Assembly: GCA_963974445.1 (NCBI GenBank)
Contig: CAXBDI010000102.1
Span: 1-14,540, forward strand
Reading direction: 5' to 3'
Length of the DNA stretch: 14,540 bases
From: JACKII01 sp963974445
GTDB lineage: Bacteria; Pseudomonadota; Alphaproteobacteria; Bin95
In this document: positions 7,541-14,358 of the stretch, piece by piece
How the letters are laid out: the number at the start of each line of letters is the position of its first letter
Numbering within the stretch: position 1 is the stretch's first letter
Position numbers and translations under genes: made by a program
The notes under the pieces: model-generated
What the model was told of the DNA's origin: nothing
Seen by the model: the letters and a program-made list of their open reading frames with translations, nothing else
Database searches by the model: none

Positions 7541-8464
7541 ATGGAACCCGACCGCTTCCCCTATAGCCCGATCGTCGACCGGCCCAAGCTGAAATGGCCG
7601 AACAACGCCCGTGTCGCCATCTGGGTGCTGCCGAATGTCGAGCATTACGAGTACCAGCCGGTGCACCAGAACGTGCGCAATCCCTGGCCGCGCTCGCCGC
7701 ATCCCGACATTTTCGGCTATGGCGACAAGGATTATGGCAACCGTGTCGGCGTCTGGCGCATGTTCGACCTGATGGACAAGCACGACATCCGCTGCACCGT
7801 CTCCCTCAACTTCTCGGTGATTGAGCACTACCCGCAGATTTTCGAGGCGATGGAGGCGCGGAGTTACGATTATCTCTGCCATGGCATCTACAACACCCGC
7901 TACCTCTGGAATCTGCCGGAAGAGGAGGAGCGGGCGGTCATCCAGGATTGCATTGACACGCTGCGCAAGGCGACCGGCAAGCAGTTGGCCGGCTGGTTCG
8001 GCCCCGCCGCCTCCTTCACCATCAACACGCCGGACTTGGTCGCCGAGGCCGGGATCAAATACACCAGCGACTGGTATCACGACGACCAGCCCTTCCCGAT
8101 GAAAACGCGCAAGGCTCCGCCATCGGGCAAACCCTTGATCACCGTGCCCTATTCCATGGATATCAACGACGCCATCGAATACCGCTATCACACGGAGGGC
8201 GAGGAGTTCGCCCAGATGATCATGGACCATTTCAACACGGTTTATCGCGAGGGAGCGGAGAGCGGCCGGGTCATGGCCATCGCGCTGCACCCCTATCTCT
8301 ACGGCACGCCGCACCGCATCCGGTTCCTGGACAAGGCGCTGGCCTATATCAAAGGCCACAGCGACGTCTGGTGGGCGACCGGTGAGGAGATCGCCGACCA
8401 CTACATCGCCAACGCCCTGCCCGATGTGCAGGCGCACTTGGCAGAGCAGGAGGCCGGCCGATGA
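7541..8464 (+). CDS. polysaccharide deacetylase (NodB-fold) family protein, PuuE allantoinase-like, first of a pair
   Basis: A 307-residue protein of the PuuE-like branch of the NodB fold. Visible family blocks are WVLPNVEHYEY, GNRVGVWRMFDLMDKHDIRC (residue about 67 on), YDYLCHGIYNTRYLWNL, EERAVIQDCIDTLRKATGK, GWFGP, LVAEAGIKYTSDWY and, near the end, ALHPYLYGTPHRIRFL. The TFDDG aspartates and the second histidine of the HxxxH metal motif of true polysaccharide deacetylases are absent. PuuE allantoinase is a known member of this fold thought to work without metal. A hydrolytic or isomerising reaction on a small amide is more likely than sugar deacetylation (inference). GGAG lies 7 bases before the ATG. 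The stop codon overlaps the start of the next, paralogous gene. Confidence 0.88.
   Translation: MEPDRFPYSPIVDRPKLKWPNNARVAIWVLPNVEHYEYQPVHQNVRNPWPRSPHPDIFGYGDKDYGNRVGVWRMFDLMDKHDIRCTVSLNFSVIEHYPQIFEAMEARSYDYLCHGIYNTRYLWNLPEEEERAVIQDCIDTLRKATGKQLAGWFGPAASFTINTPDLVAEAGIKYTSDWYHDDQPFPMKTRKAPPSGKPLITVPYSMDINDAIEYRYHTEGEEFAQMIMDHFNTVYREGAESGRVMAIALHPYLYGTPHRIRFLDKALAYIKGHSDVWWATGEEIADHYIANALPDVQAHLAEQEAGR
8448..8453 (+). promoter_or_regulatory. Shine-Dalgarno site of the second deacetylase-family gene, inside the first
   Basis: AGGAGG lies in the 3' end of the first gene, 7 bases before the ATG at 8461. With the ATGA overlap it supports efficient, coupled translation of the pair. Confidence 0.8.
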
Positions 8465-9396
8465 GCGATCAGAGCAAGCTGCCGCAAACCGCCCGCTACC
8501 GCCAAGGCGCCGGCTACGACCACCCGCATTTCGACTGGAACCCGCTGCCGGAGCGGCCGATGGTGGCTTGGCCCCGCGGAGAGAAGATCGCGTTTTGCGT
8601 CTATCTCTACCTGGAGTATCTGGAGCTCGACCCGCCGGAGGGCAGCGTCCGCGACCCACGCTATGGCGGCGCTCTGGGCTCGCACTTTCCCGACTATCTG
8701 AACTACTCGCACCGAGAGCACGGCAACCGCGTCGGCTTCTGGCGGGTGTTGGACGTGCTGGACAAGCACGGCATCAAGGCGACGGTGCCGGTCAACGCCA
8801 TGCTGGCCGAGCGCTACCCCCGCATGGTCGAGGAATGCGTCAAACGCGGGTGGGAGATCGCCGGGCACGGGGTCTCCGCCACTCAAATGGTCACGTCGAA
8901 GCTGACCGAGACGGAGGAGCGGGCGACCATCACCCATTGCCTCGACACCCTCGAAAAAACGACGGGCACCCGTCCGGTCGGCTGGTTCGGCCAGGATTTC
9001 TCGGAAAGCGCCCGCACGCCGGCGCTGCTGGCCGAGGCGGGGGTGCGCTACGTCGCGGACTTTCCGAACGACGACACGCCCTATCGCACCAACCACGGCG
9101 ACCTGATCTGCATGCCGAACCAGGCGGAGTGGGACGACACGCAACTCATGGCGATCCGACGGCTGATGCCGTGGCGCTGGCGCGACGTGGTCTGCGAGGC
9201 ATTCGACTATCTGCATGGTGAGGCTCACCCCGGCGGCACGGTCATGACGCTCGGCCTGCACCCCTGGCTGATCGGCCAGGCACACCGCATCAAATACCTG
9301 GGCGAGGCGCTGGCGAAGATGACCGCCTACGACGCGGTCTGGCAGGCAAGTGCCAGCGAAGTGGCACAACATTACGATGAGGCGGTGCCGCGGTAG
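8461..9396 (+). CDS. polysaccharide deacetylase (NodB-fold) family protein, PuuE allantoinase-like, second of a pair
   Basis: A 311-residue paralogue of the preceding gene. Shared blocks are HGNRVGFWRVLDVLDKHGIK, WEIAGHGVSATQM, EERATITHCLDTLEKTTGTR, GWFGQDFSESARTPALLAEAG and GLHPWLIGQAHRIKYLGEAL. The HPxxxGxxHR block resembles the HP motif of PuuE allantoinase. As in its partner, the TFDDG motif is missing and only one histidine of the HxxxH metal motif remains. The two proteins are clearly diverged, so this is an old duplication whose products may form a heteromer or act on successive substrates (inference). The ATG overlaps the TGA of the first gene (ATGA). A large hairpin repeat follows 40 bp after the stop. 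Confidence 0.9.
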   Translation: MSDQSKLPQTARYRQGAGYDHPHFDWNPLPERPMVAWPRGEKIAFCVYLYLEYLELDPPEGSVRDPRYGGALGSHFPDYLNYSHREHGNRVGFWRVLDVLDKHGIKATVPVNAMLAERYPRMVEECVKRGWEIAGHGVSATQMVTSKLTETEERATITHCLDTLEKTTGTRPVGWFGQDFSESARTPALLAEAGVRYVADFPNDDTPYRTNHGDLICMPNQAEWDDTQLMAIRRLMPWRWRDVVCEAFDYLHGEAHPGGTVMTLGLHPWLIGQAHRIKYLGEALAKMTAYDAVWQASASEVAQHYDEAVPR

Positions 9397-9435
9397 ATGC
9401 TATCCTGGCAGGACTGGGGAGCGACAACCCGACGG

Positions 9436-9546
9436 CTCTCTTTTCCCCGGGCTTGATCCGGGGTCCATTCCTGCGCATTCATCCATGCTTGCCAGGTTAA
9501 CCCGCGGCACAGGCTTAGATCCCGGATCAAGTCCGGGACAAGAGAG
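9436..9546. repeat. palindromic repeat, 'CCGGACTTGATCCGG' family; possible two-way terminator
   Basis: The left arm from 9436 (CTCTCTTTTCCCCGGGCTTG then ATCCGGGGTC) and the right arm up to 9546 (GATCCCGGATCAAGTCCGGG then ACAAGAGAG) are long inverted copies of about 29 bp with a few differences. They are separated by about 50 bp of unrelated sequence. Each arm core (CCCGGNNTTGATCCGGG) is itself nearly palindromic. It lies between the convergent deacetylase and dehydrogenase genes. It belongs to a repeat type common in alphaproteobacteria. Confidence 0.75.
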
Positions 9547-9581
9547 GGCTGGTTATTGACTGCCCCTCCCCTCCTCCCCGC

Positions 9582-10475
9582 CTAGCGCGTCTTTTTCATC
9601 TCGACACCGGCCATGCGTTCCATCAGTAGGAAGATGCGGGTGAAATCTTTGTCGGCGCCCTCCTCCTGCACCATCTGGCGGAACAGGGTGCGGACCAGGT
9701 TGCCCATGTAGGCGGGGATGCCGTAAGCCTCCGCCTCCTGCCGCCATAACTCCAGGTCTTTCAGAATGATGTGGTTGCCGCCGCCGTAGTCGAAGCTGCG
9801 CGGCAGTACCGCCTTGGGGATTTTGTCCATGCTGGCGCTGTTGCGGCCGCTGGAGGCGTTGATGACCTCAACCATTTGCTCCGGATCGAGGCCGGCTTTC
9901 GCGCCCAGGGTGAACGCCTCCGACGCCGCGACCAGGTTGCAGAAGCTCATGATGTTGTTCACCAGCTTCATGGTCTGGGCCGCGCCGGGCTTTTCGCCCA
10001 GATAGGTGAGCTTGGCACTCATCGCCTCCAACGCTGGCAGCGCCGCCTCATAGGCCGCCTTGTCGCCGGAGCACATGATCGACAGCGTCGCCGCCTCCGC
10101 GCCCGGCGGCCCGCCGGAGATCGGGGCGTCCAGATAGGCCACGCCCTGCTCCGCCAGCGCGGCCGCGGCGGCCTGGCTGAACTGGCTGCCGGTGGTGCTG
10201 AGGTTGACGAAGTGCTTGATCGTGGAGCCCTCGGCTGTCTCCGCCACCACCTGTTCAGCGCTCGCCACCGTCGGCATGCAAGCGAAGACGGTGGCGGAGC
10301 GATCGGCGAGAGCGCGGGCGGACGCCGCCACCTCCGCGCCGCGCTGGGCGAGGATGTCGGTTGCCGTCGGGTTCAGGTCGCAGACGGCGAGCGCCTGGCC
10401 GGATTTAACGAGGTTGATGGCCATGGGCCGGCCCATGGCGCCCAGGCCGATGAAGCCGAGTGGGTTGGACGTCAT
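9582..10475 (-). CDS. NAD(P)-dependent beta-hydroxyacid dehydrogenase (3-hydroxyisobutyrate dehydrogenase / tartronate semialdehyde reductase family)
   Basis: A 297-residue two-domain enzyme of normal family length. The Rossmann dinucleotide motif GFIGLGAMGRPMA (7-19) is followed by an acidic residue after strand 2 (D33 in VCDLNP), which favours NAD over NADP. DAPISGGPPGAEAATLSIMCSG (116 on) is the substrate-binding signature, K170 in AQTMKLVNNIM is the catalytic lysine, and SSGRNSASMDK lies in the all-helical C-terminal domain. The family interconverts beta-hydroxyacids and their semialdehydes. Whether this one acts on 3-hydroxyisobutyrate, tartronate semialdehyde or another acid cannot be read. 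AGGA lies 6 bases before the ATG. It follows the TauD-type gene by 30 bp and is probably co-transcribed with it. Confidence 0.92.
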   Translation of the reverse strand: MTSNPLGFIGLGAMGRPMAINLVKSGQALAVCDLNPTATDILAQRGAEVAASARALADRSATVFACMPTVASAEQVVAETAEGSTIKHFVNLSTTGSQFSQAAAAALAEQGVAYLDAPISGGPPGAEAATLSIMCSGDKAAYEAALPALEAMSAKLTYLGEKPGAAQTMKLVNNIMSFCNLVAASEAFTLGAKAGLDPEQMVEVINASSGRNSASMDKIPKAVLPRSFDYGGGNHIILKDLELWRQEAEAYGIPAYMGNLVRTLFRQMVQEEGADKDFTRIFLLMERMAGVEMKKTR

Positions 10476-10505
10476 TGCTTTTCCTATGGCTTGAGAAGTC
10501 TGCCT

Positions 10506-11393
10506 TCAATATGGCCGGTCGCCCTTGACCACCACCCGGTGCACCGCGCGCCTCTCGCTTGCGGCGTCATAGGGCTCGACGCAATGCATGGTGCAGCGGT
10601 TGTCCCACATCATCACATCGTCCACCTGCCATTTGTGGCGGTAGACGTATTGCGGCTGGGTCGCGTGCGCCTCCAACTCGGCGATGAAGGCGTCGCTGTC
10701 AGCGAACGACCAGCCGACGATGCAGGAGGTGTGGTTGCCGATATAGAGCGCCTTGGCCCCGGTCTCTGGATGAGTGCGCACCATGGGATGCACCACCGGC
10801 GGCGCGGCGCGCATCTCGTCCTCGGTCGCCGGGCGCTCGTTGGATTTCTCGCGCGACCGTTTCCAGTCGTGCACGGCGTGGAGGCCACGCAGCCGTTCTT
10901 TTGTCGCCGCAGGTAAATCTTCGTAGGCGCGGGTCATGTCGGCGAAGAGGGTGTCGCCGCCTTTCGACGCGATGGCGGGAGAGCGCAGGATGGTGGTGAG
11001 CGAAGGCTCGGCGACATAGGACTTGTCGGTGTGCCAGACCAAAGTGCCCTTCTCCGGATGCACGCCGGTGGTGGTGCCGTCGGCTTTGACGTTGGAGAAC
11101 ACCTGCACCTGCGGCAGCTTCGCATGGCGGGTCGAGACGTTGATGTGCCCTTCCAGCGGGCCGAAGCGCATGGCGAAGGCCTGGTGCGCCTCGTCATCCA
11201 GCGGCTGACCGCGGAACACCAGGACCTTGTGGGCGAGGAAAGCACCGTGCACGCGCTCGAAGACGGAATCGGAGAGCGGCTGGCGGAGGTCGATCTGGCC
11301 GATCTCCGCGCCGAAGCTGGAGGGCTGCGGCGTGACGGTGGGCAGGTTGGTTTTGTTGGCGGCGTCGGGAGCGACTGAGGCTAGGAGCGGCAT
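10506..11393 (-). CDS. TauD/TfdA-family Fe(II)/2-oxoglutarate-dependent dioxygenase
   Basis: A 295-residue oxygenase. The ATG at 11393 is preferred over the in-frame TTG at 11408 because GAGGA sits 8 bases before it and covers the TTG itself. The metal ligands are H121 and D123 in LVWHTDKSY and H285 in RRAVHRVVVKGDRPY. KVLVFRGQPLDDEAHQAFA (56 on) and MMWDNRCTMHCVEPYD are further family blocks. Members use 2-oxoglutarate and oxygen to hydroxylate small molecules such as taurine, phenoxyacetates or sulfate esters; the substrate is not known here. The protein stops 10 residues after H285, just before the position of the TauD arginine that anchors 2-oxoglutarate. It leads a two-gene unit with the dehydrogenase, so a hydroxylated product may be oxidised next (inference). 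Confidence 0.92.
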   Translation of the reverse strand: MPLLASVAPDAANKTNLPTVTPQPSSFGAEIGQIDLRQPLSDSVFERVHGAFLAHKVLVFRGQPLDDEAHQAFAMRFGPLEGHINVSTRHAKLPQVQVFSNVKADGTTTGVHPEKGTLVWHTDKSYVAEPSLTTILRSPAIASKGGDTLFADMTRAYEDLPAATKERLRGLHAVHDWKRSREKSNERPATEDEMRAAPPVVHPMVRTHPETGAKALYIGNHTSCIVGWSFADSDAFIAELEAHATQPQYVYRHKWQVDDVMMWDNRCTMHCVEPYDAASERRAVHRVVVKGDRPY

Positions 11394-11437
11394 GGGCGGG
11401 TTCCTCAACGGCTGGCTATTGCTGTTGCCGCCAGTGT

Positions 11438-11452
11438 GTCTCAGTCAGAGAC
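11438..11452. promoter_or_regulatory. small dyad between the possible promoter and start of the dioxygenase gene
   Basis: GTCTC-AGTCA-GAGAC is a 5-bp inverted repeat with a 5-base loop, about 21 bp downstream of the TATAAT box in the direction of transcription. It could be an operator or a chance match. Confidence 0.2.
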
Positions 11453-11457
11453 TTCTG

Positions 11458-11631
11458 TCACGCGGAGTAGGGATTATACCGTATGCGATGTTGTGCAGCC
11501 GCCCACATGCTGTCGCCCGAGAACCGCTTAAAATAGTAATGCCCCGTGCTTTTGGGCGCGAAGTCCTTCGGCAGAAGCCCGCATTGGCAGCCCGACTGCA
11601 GAAGGCGGATCGCCACTCTGGTCGAGGCAAA
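11458..11631 (-). pseudogene. relic of an IS5-family transposase (DUF4096-like N-terminal region)
   Basis: Read on the minus strand directly after the cupin stop codon and in the same frame, the sequence encodes VAIRLLQSGCQCGLLPKDF, then PKSTGHYYFKRFSGDSMW and AAAQHRIRYNPYSA, then a stop at 11458-11460. This matches the order of the N-terminal IS5-type domain (ayLLRTGCQWRmLPkDFPPwSTvyyyFrrWrddG). There is no start codon of its own. The W of GCQW has become C, and the catalytic DDE part is absent, so this is a decayed fragment. No flanking inverted repeats are evident. Confidence 0.7.
11473..11478 (-). promoter_or_regulatory. perfect TATAAT -10 box upstream of the TauD-type dioxygenase
   Basis: On the minus strand the sequence reads CGGTATAATCCC, a perfect -10 hexamer about 80 bp before the ATG at 11393. 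No good -35 hexamer is visible at 16-18 bp (CGGCTG or similar). It lies inside the transposase relic, over the codons for Arg-Tyr-Asn. Confidence 0.4.
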
Positions 11632-12024
11632 TCAGTGTGACGACGTCGGCACCCACCGCCGGGTCAATTCGGCCCTATCATCATAGCTGGCTTCGAAGAT
11701 TGGAGCGGCGAGCGTGGCGCGGACGTGCAGCGTGGTCTCGCCGGTATTGCGGAAGCCATGGAATTTGCCGGCGGGGATGATGACGGAGTGGCCGCCTGTG
11801 GCCGCGTAACGCGCGCCGCCGACCCAGATTTCCGCCTCGCCGGCAACGACGGTCAGCACTTCTTCCACCGCGTGCAGGTGGTTGGGCGCGCCGAGGCCGG
11901 GATCGCAGAATTGCTCGAAGATGCAGAGTTGCGAGGAGCCGGTAACGGCGGAGACCAGCATGACAGTCTCGACGCCTTTGCGCCATTCTTCTCGCGGCTG
12001 GGTCGCTTGGTCGACGGTCAACAT
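11632..12024 (-). CDS. small single-domain cupin protein
   Basis: A 130-residue protein made of one cupin barrel. Motif 1, GLGAPNHLHAVEEVLTVVAG, supplies H49, H51 and E55 (or E54). Motif 2, GGHSVIIPAGKFHGFRN, supplies H89 and the conserved N93, so a complete metal site is present. The open frame extends upstream to 12138, but AGGAGG lies 10 bases before ATG 12024 and the barrel starts soon after it, so 12024 is used. Small cupins of this kind include metal-dependent dioxygenases, isomerases and ureidoglycine hydrolase-like proteins; the function is not known. It is divergent from the CoA ligase, with 98 bp between starts. Its stop codon adjoins a transposase relic in the same frame. Confidence 0.88.
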   Translation of the reverse strand: MLTVDQATQPREEWRKGVETVMLVSAVTGSSQLCIFEQFCDPGLGAPNHLHAVEEVLTVVAGEAEIWVGGARYAATGGHSVIIPAGKFHGFRNTGETTLHVRATLAAPIFEASYDDRAELTRRWVPTSSH

Positions 12025-12034
12025 GGGGCGGCCC

Positions 12035-12040
12035 CCTCCT
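12035..12040 (-). promoter_or_regulatory. Shine-Dalgarno site of the cupin gene
   Basis: AGGAGG on the minus strand, 10 bases before ATG 12024, selects the shorter reading for the cupin. Confidence 0.7.
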
Positions 12041-12054
12041 CTGCGGTGCTGCGG

Positions 12055-12083
12055 CTGGCGTTCATGGCAGCCGGCGCTATGAT
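12055..12083 (+). promoter_or_regulatory. probable sigma-70 promoter of the CoA ligase
   Basis: TATGAT (12078-12083) matches the -10 consensus at 5 of 6 positions. CTGGCG lies exactly 17 bp upstream and matches the -35 consensus at 3 of 6. Transcription would start near 12090, leaving about 33 bases of leader before ATG 12123. This argues against the in-frame ATG at 12093. Confidence 0.4.
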
Positions 12084-12122
12084 CCGGTCTGTATGCATCG
12101 GCCGCCAGGAAAATTTTGCCCC

Positions 12123-13640
12123 ATGTCCGACTATCCACGCCAATACAATGTCGCCGCCGACATGATCGACCGCCACGTGGCCGAGGGCCGGGCGGACAAA
12201 CCTGCCTTCATCGACCCTGACCGCACCCTCACCTACGGCGAACTGGCGGCGGAAAGCAATCAGGTGGCGAACCTTATGGCCGAGTTGGGCTTGCGCCGCG
12301 AGGAGCGGGTCGCCTGTATCCTGCTGGACACCTGTGACTATCCGGCCGTGTTCTGGGGTGCGGTCAAGGCGGGCGTCGTGCCCATCGCTCTCAACACCCT
12401 GCTGACAACGGAGCAGTATCGCTACATCCTGGAGGACAGCCGCGCCCGCGCCCTGTTCATTTCCGCGCCGCTGCTGCCGGTCGTGCAGCCGATTTTGGAG
12501 CGGCTGCCGGCTTTGAAAAAGGTGATGGTCGTCGGCGCAGACGGCGATTTCACCGCCCAGCGGGCTGCCCAGTCGGATAGTTTCACGCTGGCCGATACTG
12601 TCGCGGACGAAGTCGCGTTCTGGCTCTATTCCAGCGGCTCCACCGGCATGCCGAAAGGCGCCAGGCACCTGCACACCTCGGCGATGGAGACCTGCCGGCT
12701 GTATGCCCGCCCGGTGCTGAACATCGCCGAGGACGATGTGTTCTTCTCCGCCGCGAAGCTGTTCTTCGCCTACGGGCTCGGCAACGGCATGACCTTTCCG
12801 CTGTCGGTCGGCGCCACCGCCATCCTTTGGCCGGAGCGTCCGACACCGGATGCGATGTTCGAACAGTTGCAACGGCACAAGCCGACCCTGTTCTTCGGCG
12901 TGCCGACGCTTTATGCCGCGATGCTGGCGACCGGCGAGAGCGATACAGGCGGCAATCTGCGCCTCTGCGTTTCCGCCGGCGAGGCGCTGCCGCAGGAGGT
13001 CGGCAAGGCGTGGGAAAAGCGGTTCGGTATCGAGATCCTCGACGGCATCGGCTCGACCGAAATGCTGCACATTTTCCTCAGCAACCGCGCCGGGGCCGTG
13101 CGCTACGGCAGCAGCGGCCAGGCTATTCCCGGTTATGACCTGCGATTGGTCGACGACGACGGCAGCGAACTCGGCGCCGATGCCATCGGCGAGTTGGTAG
13201 TGCGCGGACCGACGGCGGCGGAGGGATACTGGAACCAGCGGGAAAAGACGCAGCGCACCTTTGCCGGCGAGTGGACTCATACTGGCGACAAGTACGTGCG
13301 GTCCGTCGACGGCTACTACACCTACCAGGGCCGCACCGACGATATGTTCAAGGTCTCCGGCATCTGGGTCTCGCCGTTCGAGGTCGAGAGCGCCCTGGTC
13401 TCGCACCCTGCCGTGCTGGAAGCCGCGGTCGTTCCGGCAGAGGACAAAGACGGCCTGCTGAAGCCTAAGGCCTTCATCAAGCTGCACGACAACACCGGCG
13501 GCGACGGGCTGTTCGACGAGTTGAAGGCGCATGTGCAAAAGGCCGTCGGCCTGTGGAAATACCCGCGCTGGATCAAGGTGGTGGATGAGTTGCCGAAGAC
13601 GGCCACCGGCAAAGTCCAAAGGTTTAAGTTGAGGGATTGA
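12123..13640 (+). CDS. benzoate-CoA ligase family protein (ANL adenylating enzyme)
   Basis: A 505-residue ATP-dependent acid-CoA ligase. The P-loop-like motif is FWLYSSGSTGMPKGARHLH. KLFFAYGLGNGMTFPLSVGA is a hallmark of benzoate/4-hydroxybenzoate-CoA ligases. ILDGIGSTEMLHIFLSN is the A5 region, YTYQGRTDDMFKVSGIWVSP the hinge, and K497 in LPKTATGKVQRFKLRD the catalytic lysine. The enzyme activates an aromatic or related acid to its acyl-CoA through an adenylate. The start at ATG 12123 has AGGA at 12107-12110 (12 bases, rather long) and begins where family members begin; ATG 12093 has no ribosome site. No aromatic ring reductase or benzoyl-CoA oxygenase genes are beside it, so the true acid is uncertain. 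Confidence 0.93.
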   Translation: MSDYPRQYNVAADMIDRHVAEGRADKPAFIDPDRTLTYGELAAESNQVANLMAELGLRREERVACILLDTCDYPAVFWGAVKAGVVPIALNTLLTTEQYRYILEDSRARALFISAPLLPVVQPILERLPALKKVMVVGADGDFTAQRAAQSDSFTLADTVADEVAFWLYSSGSTGMPKGARHLHTSAMETCRLYARPVLNIAEDDVFFSAAKLFFAYGLGNGMTFPLSVGATAILWPERPTPDAMFEQLQRHKPTLFFGVPTLYAAMLATGESDTGGNLRLCVSAGEALPQEVGKAWEKRFGIEILDGIGSTEMLHIFLSNRAGAVRYGSSGQAIPGYDLRLVDDDGSELGADAIGELVVRGPTAAEGYWNQREKTQRTFAGEWTHTGDKYVRSVDGYYTYQGRTDDMFKVSGIWVSPFEVESALVSHPAVLEAAVVPAEDKDGLLKPKAFIKLHDNTGGDGLFDELKAHVQKAVGLWKYPRWIKVVDELPKTATGKVQRFKLRD

Positions 13641-13801
13641 TGGGGTCTGTTGGGGAGGGGGCGGAATCCTACGCCAAGGCCAGTGGCTCACCTTCGGGGC
13701 TATCTGTATTCACCGGTGAGAAGGATATGGGCCCATCCGAGCGGTGAGATGTGCTTGCCGGAGAGGCTAGGCCAGGCGAGGGCGCCAGAAAAGGCTTGGC
13801 G
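13641..13801. other. intergenic region between convergent ligase and luxR-type genes, with two palindromes
   Basis: No gene is supported. Two perfect 10-bp palindromes occur: TCACCGGTGA at 13710-13719 and ATGGGCCCAT at 13727-13736. ACGCCAAG near 13672 is mirrored by CTTGGCGT near 13797. No hairpin followed by a T-run is visible, so no rho-independent terminator is called. Confidence 0.35.
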
Positions 13802-14341
13802 TCAAAGCCCCTTGCAGAGCGACGGCATGGCACCAGCCGGCATGCCGTCCGCCACCAGTTCCTCAACGAATAAGCTCAGCAACTGAAGCCGACCGCTGAC
13901 CCCTGCCTTGCGATAGATGGCATTGCACTGGGATTTGATGGTGCCGTCCTTGGTATCGCGCAGCGCGGCCATCTCCGCAATCGAGAGACCTTTGATGGAC
14001 AGTAAGGCCACATCGCGTTCGGCTGGTGTCAATTCCCACGCGTCGAAATGATCGTCCAGCAATTGCGCAAAAGCGCCGGAGGCCGCCTGAAGCTGCTGGC
14101 CCATCCGCTTTTGCCGTTGCAACAGCCGGCGGATTTCCCGCACAGACAGCGCCAGACCGAGAAAGAGTGCCGCCACGACTAGGACTTCGACAATCCGGGT
14201 GTCGAGTAGCGCGACGCCGCGGAGAACCTCAAACCAGTCGGACAGCGCATCCAACAGAAAGAACGAGGCGCTAGTTGCCTGTAGTGCCACGATGAGCCAG
14301 AGCGCGGTGATTTTGTGTGTTATGGCATTGATATACGACAA
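13802..14341 (-). CDS. membrane-anchored LuxR-type HTH transcriptional regulator
   Basis: A 179-residue protein. Two hydrophobic segments (about 12-33 and 50-67) form a hairpin. A charged, likely helical linker follows (REIRRLLQRQKRMGQQLQ, 68-85), then a C-terminal LuxR/GerE helix-turn-helix (about 103-163): LTPAERDVALLSIKGLSIAE, then MAALRDTKDGTIKSQCNAIY, then RKAGVSGRLQLLSLF. Both ends would be cytoplasmic. No periplasmic sensor domain or receiver domain is present, so the short loop between the membrane segments or the membrane itself would be the sensor (inference). The start is the TTG at 14341: an in-frame TAA lies two codons before it, and any later start would cut the first membrane segment. 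AAGG lies only 4 bases upstream. Its targets are unknown. Confidence 0.85.
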   Translation of the reverse strand: MSYINAITHKITALWLIVALQATSASFFLLDALSDWFEVLRGVALLDTRIVEVLVVAALFLGLALSVREIRRLLQRQKRMGQQLQAASGAFAQLLDDHFDAWELTPAERDVALLSIKGLSIAEMAALRDTKDGTIKSQCNAIYRKAGVSGRLQLLSLFVEELVADGMPAGAMPSLCKGL

Positions 14342-14358
14342 TGAACCTTACGTCTTCC

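Noticed and set aside
6503..8659. 718-residue minus-strand open frame
   Set aside because: It lies opposite msrA and the first deacetylase gene, which have clear motifs and ribosome sites. It reads through the palindromic repeats and shows no domain. Long antisense frames are expected in GC-rich DNA.
9771..10916. 381-residue plus-strand open frame
   Set aside because: Antisense to the dehydrogenase and dioxygenase genes, both with full catalytic motifs.
12018..13691. 557-residue minus-strand open frame
   Set aside because: It is antisense to the benzoate-CoA ligase gene and has no recognisable motif; a codon-bias shadow.
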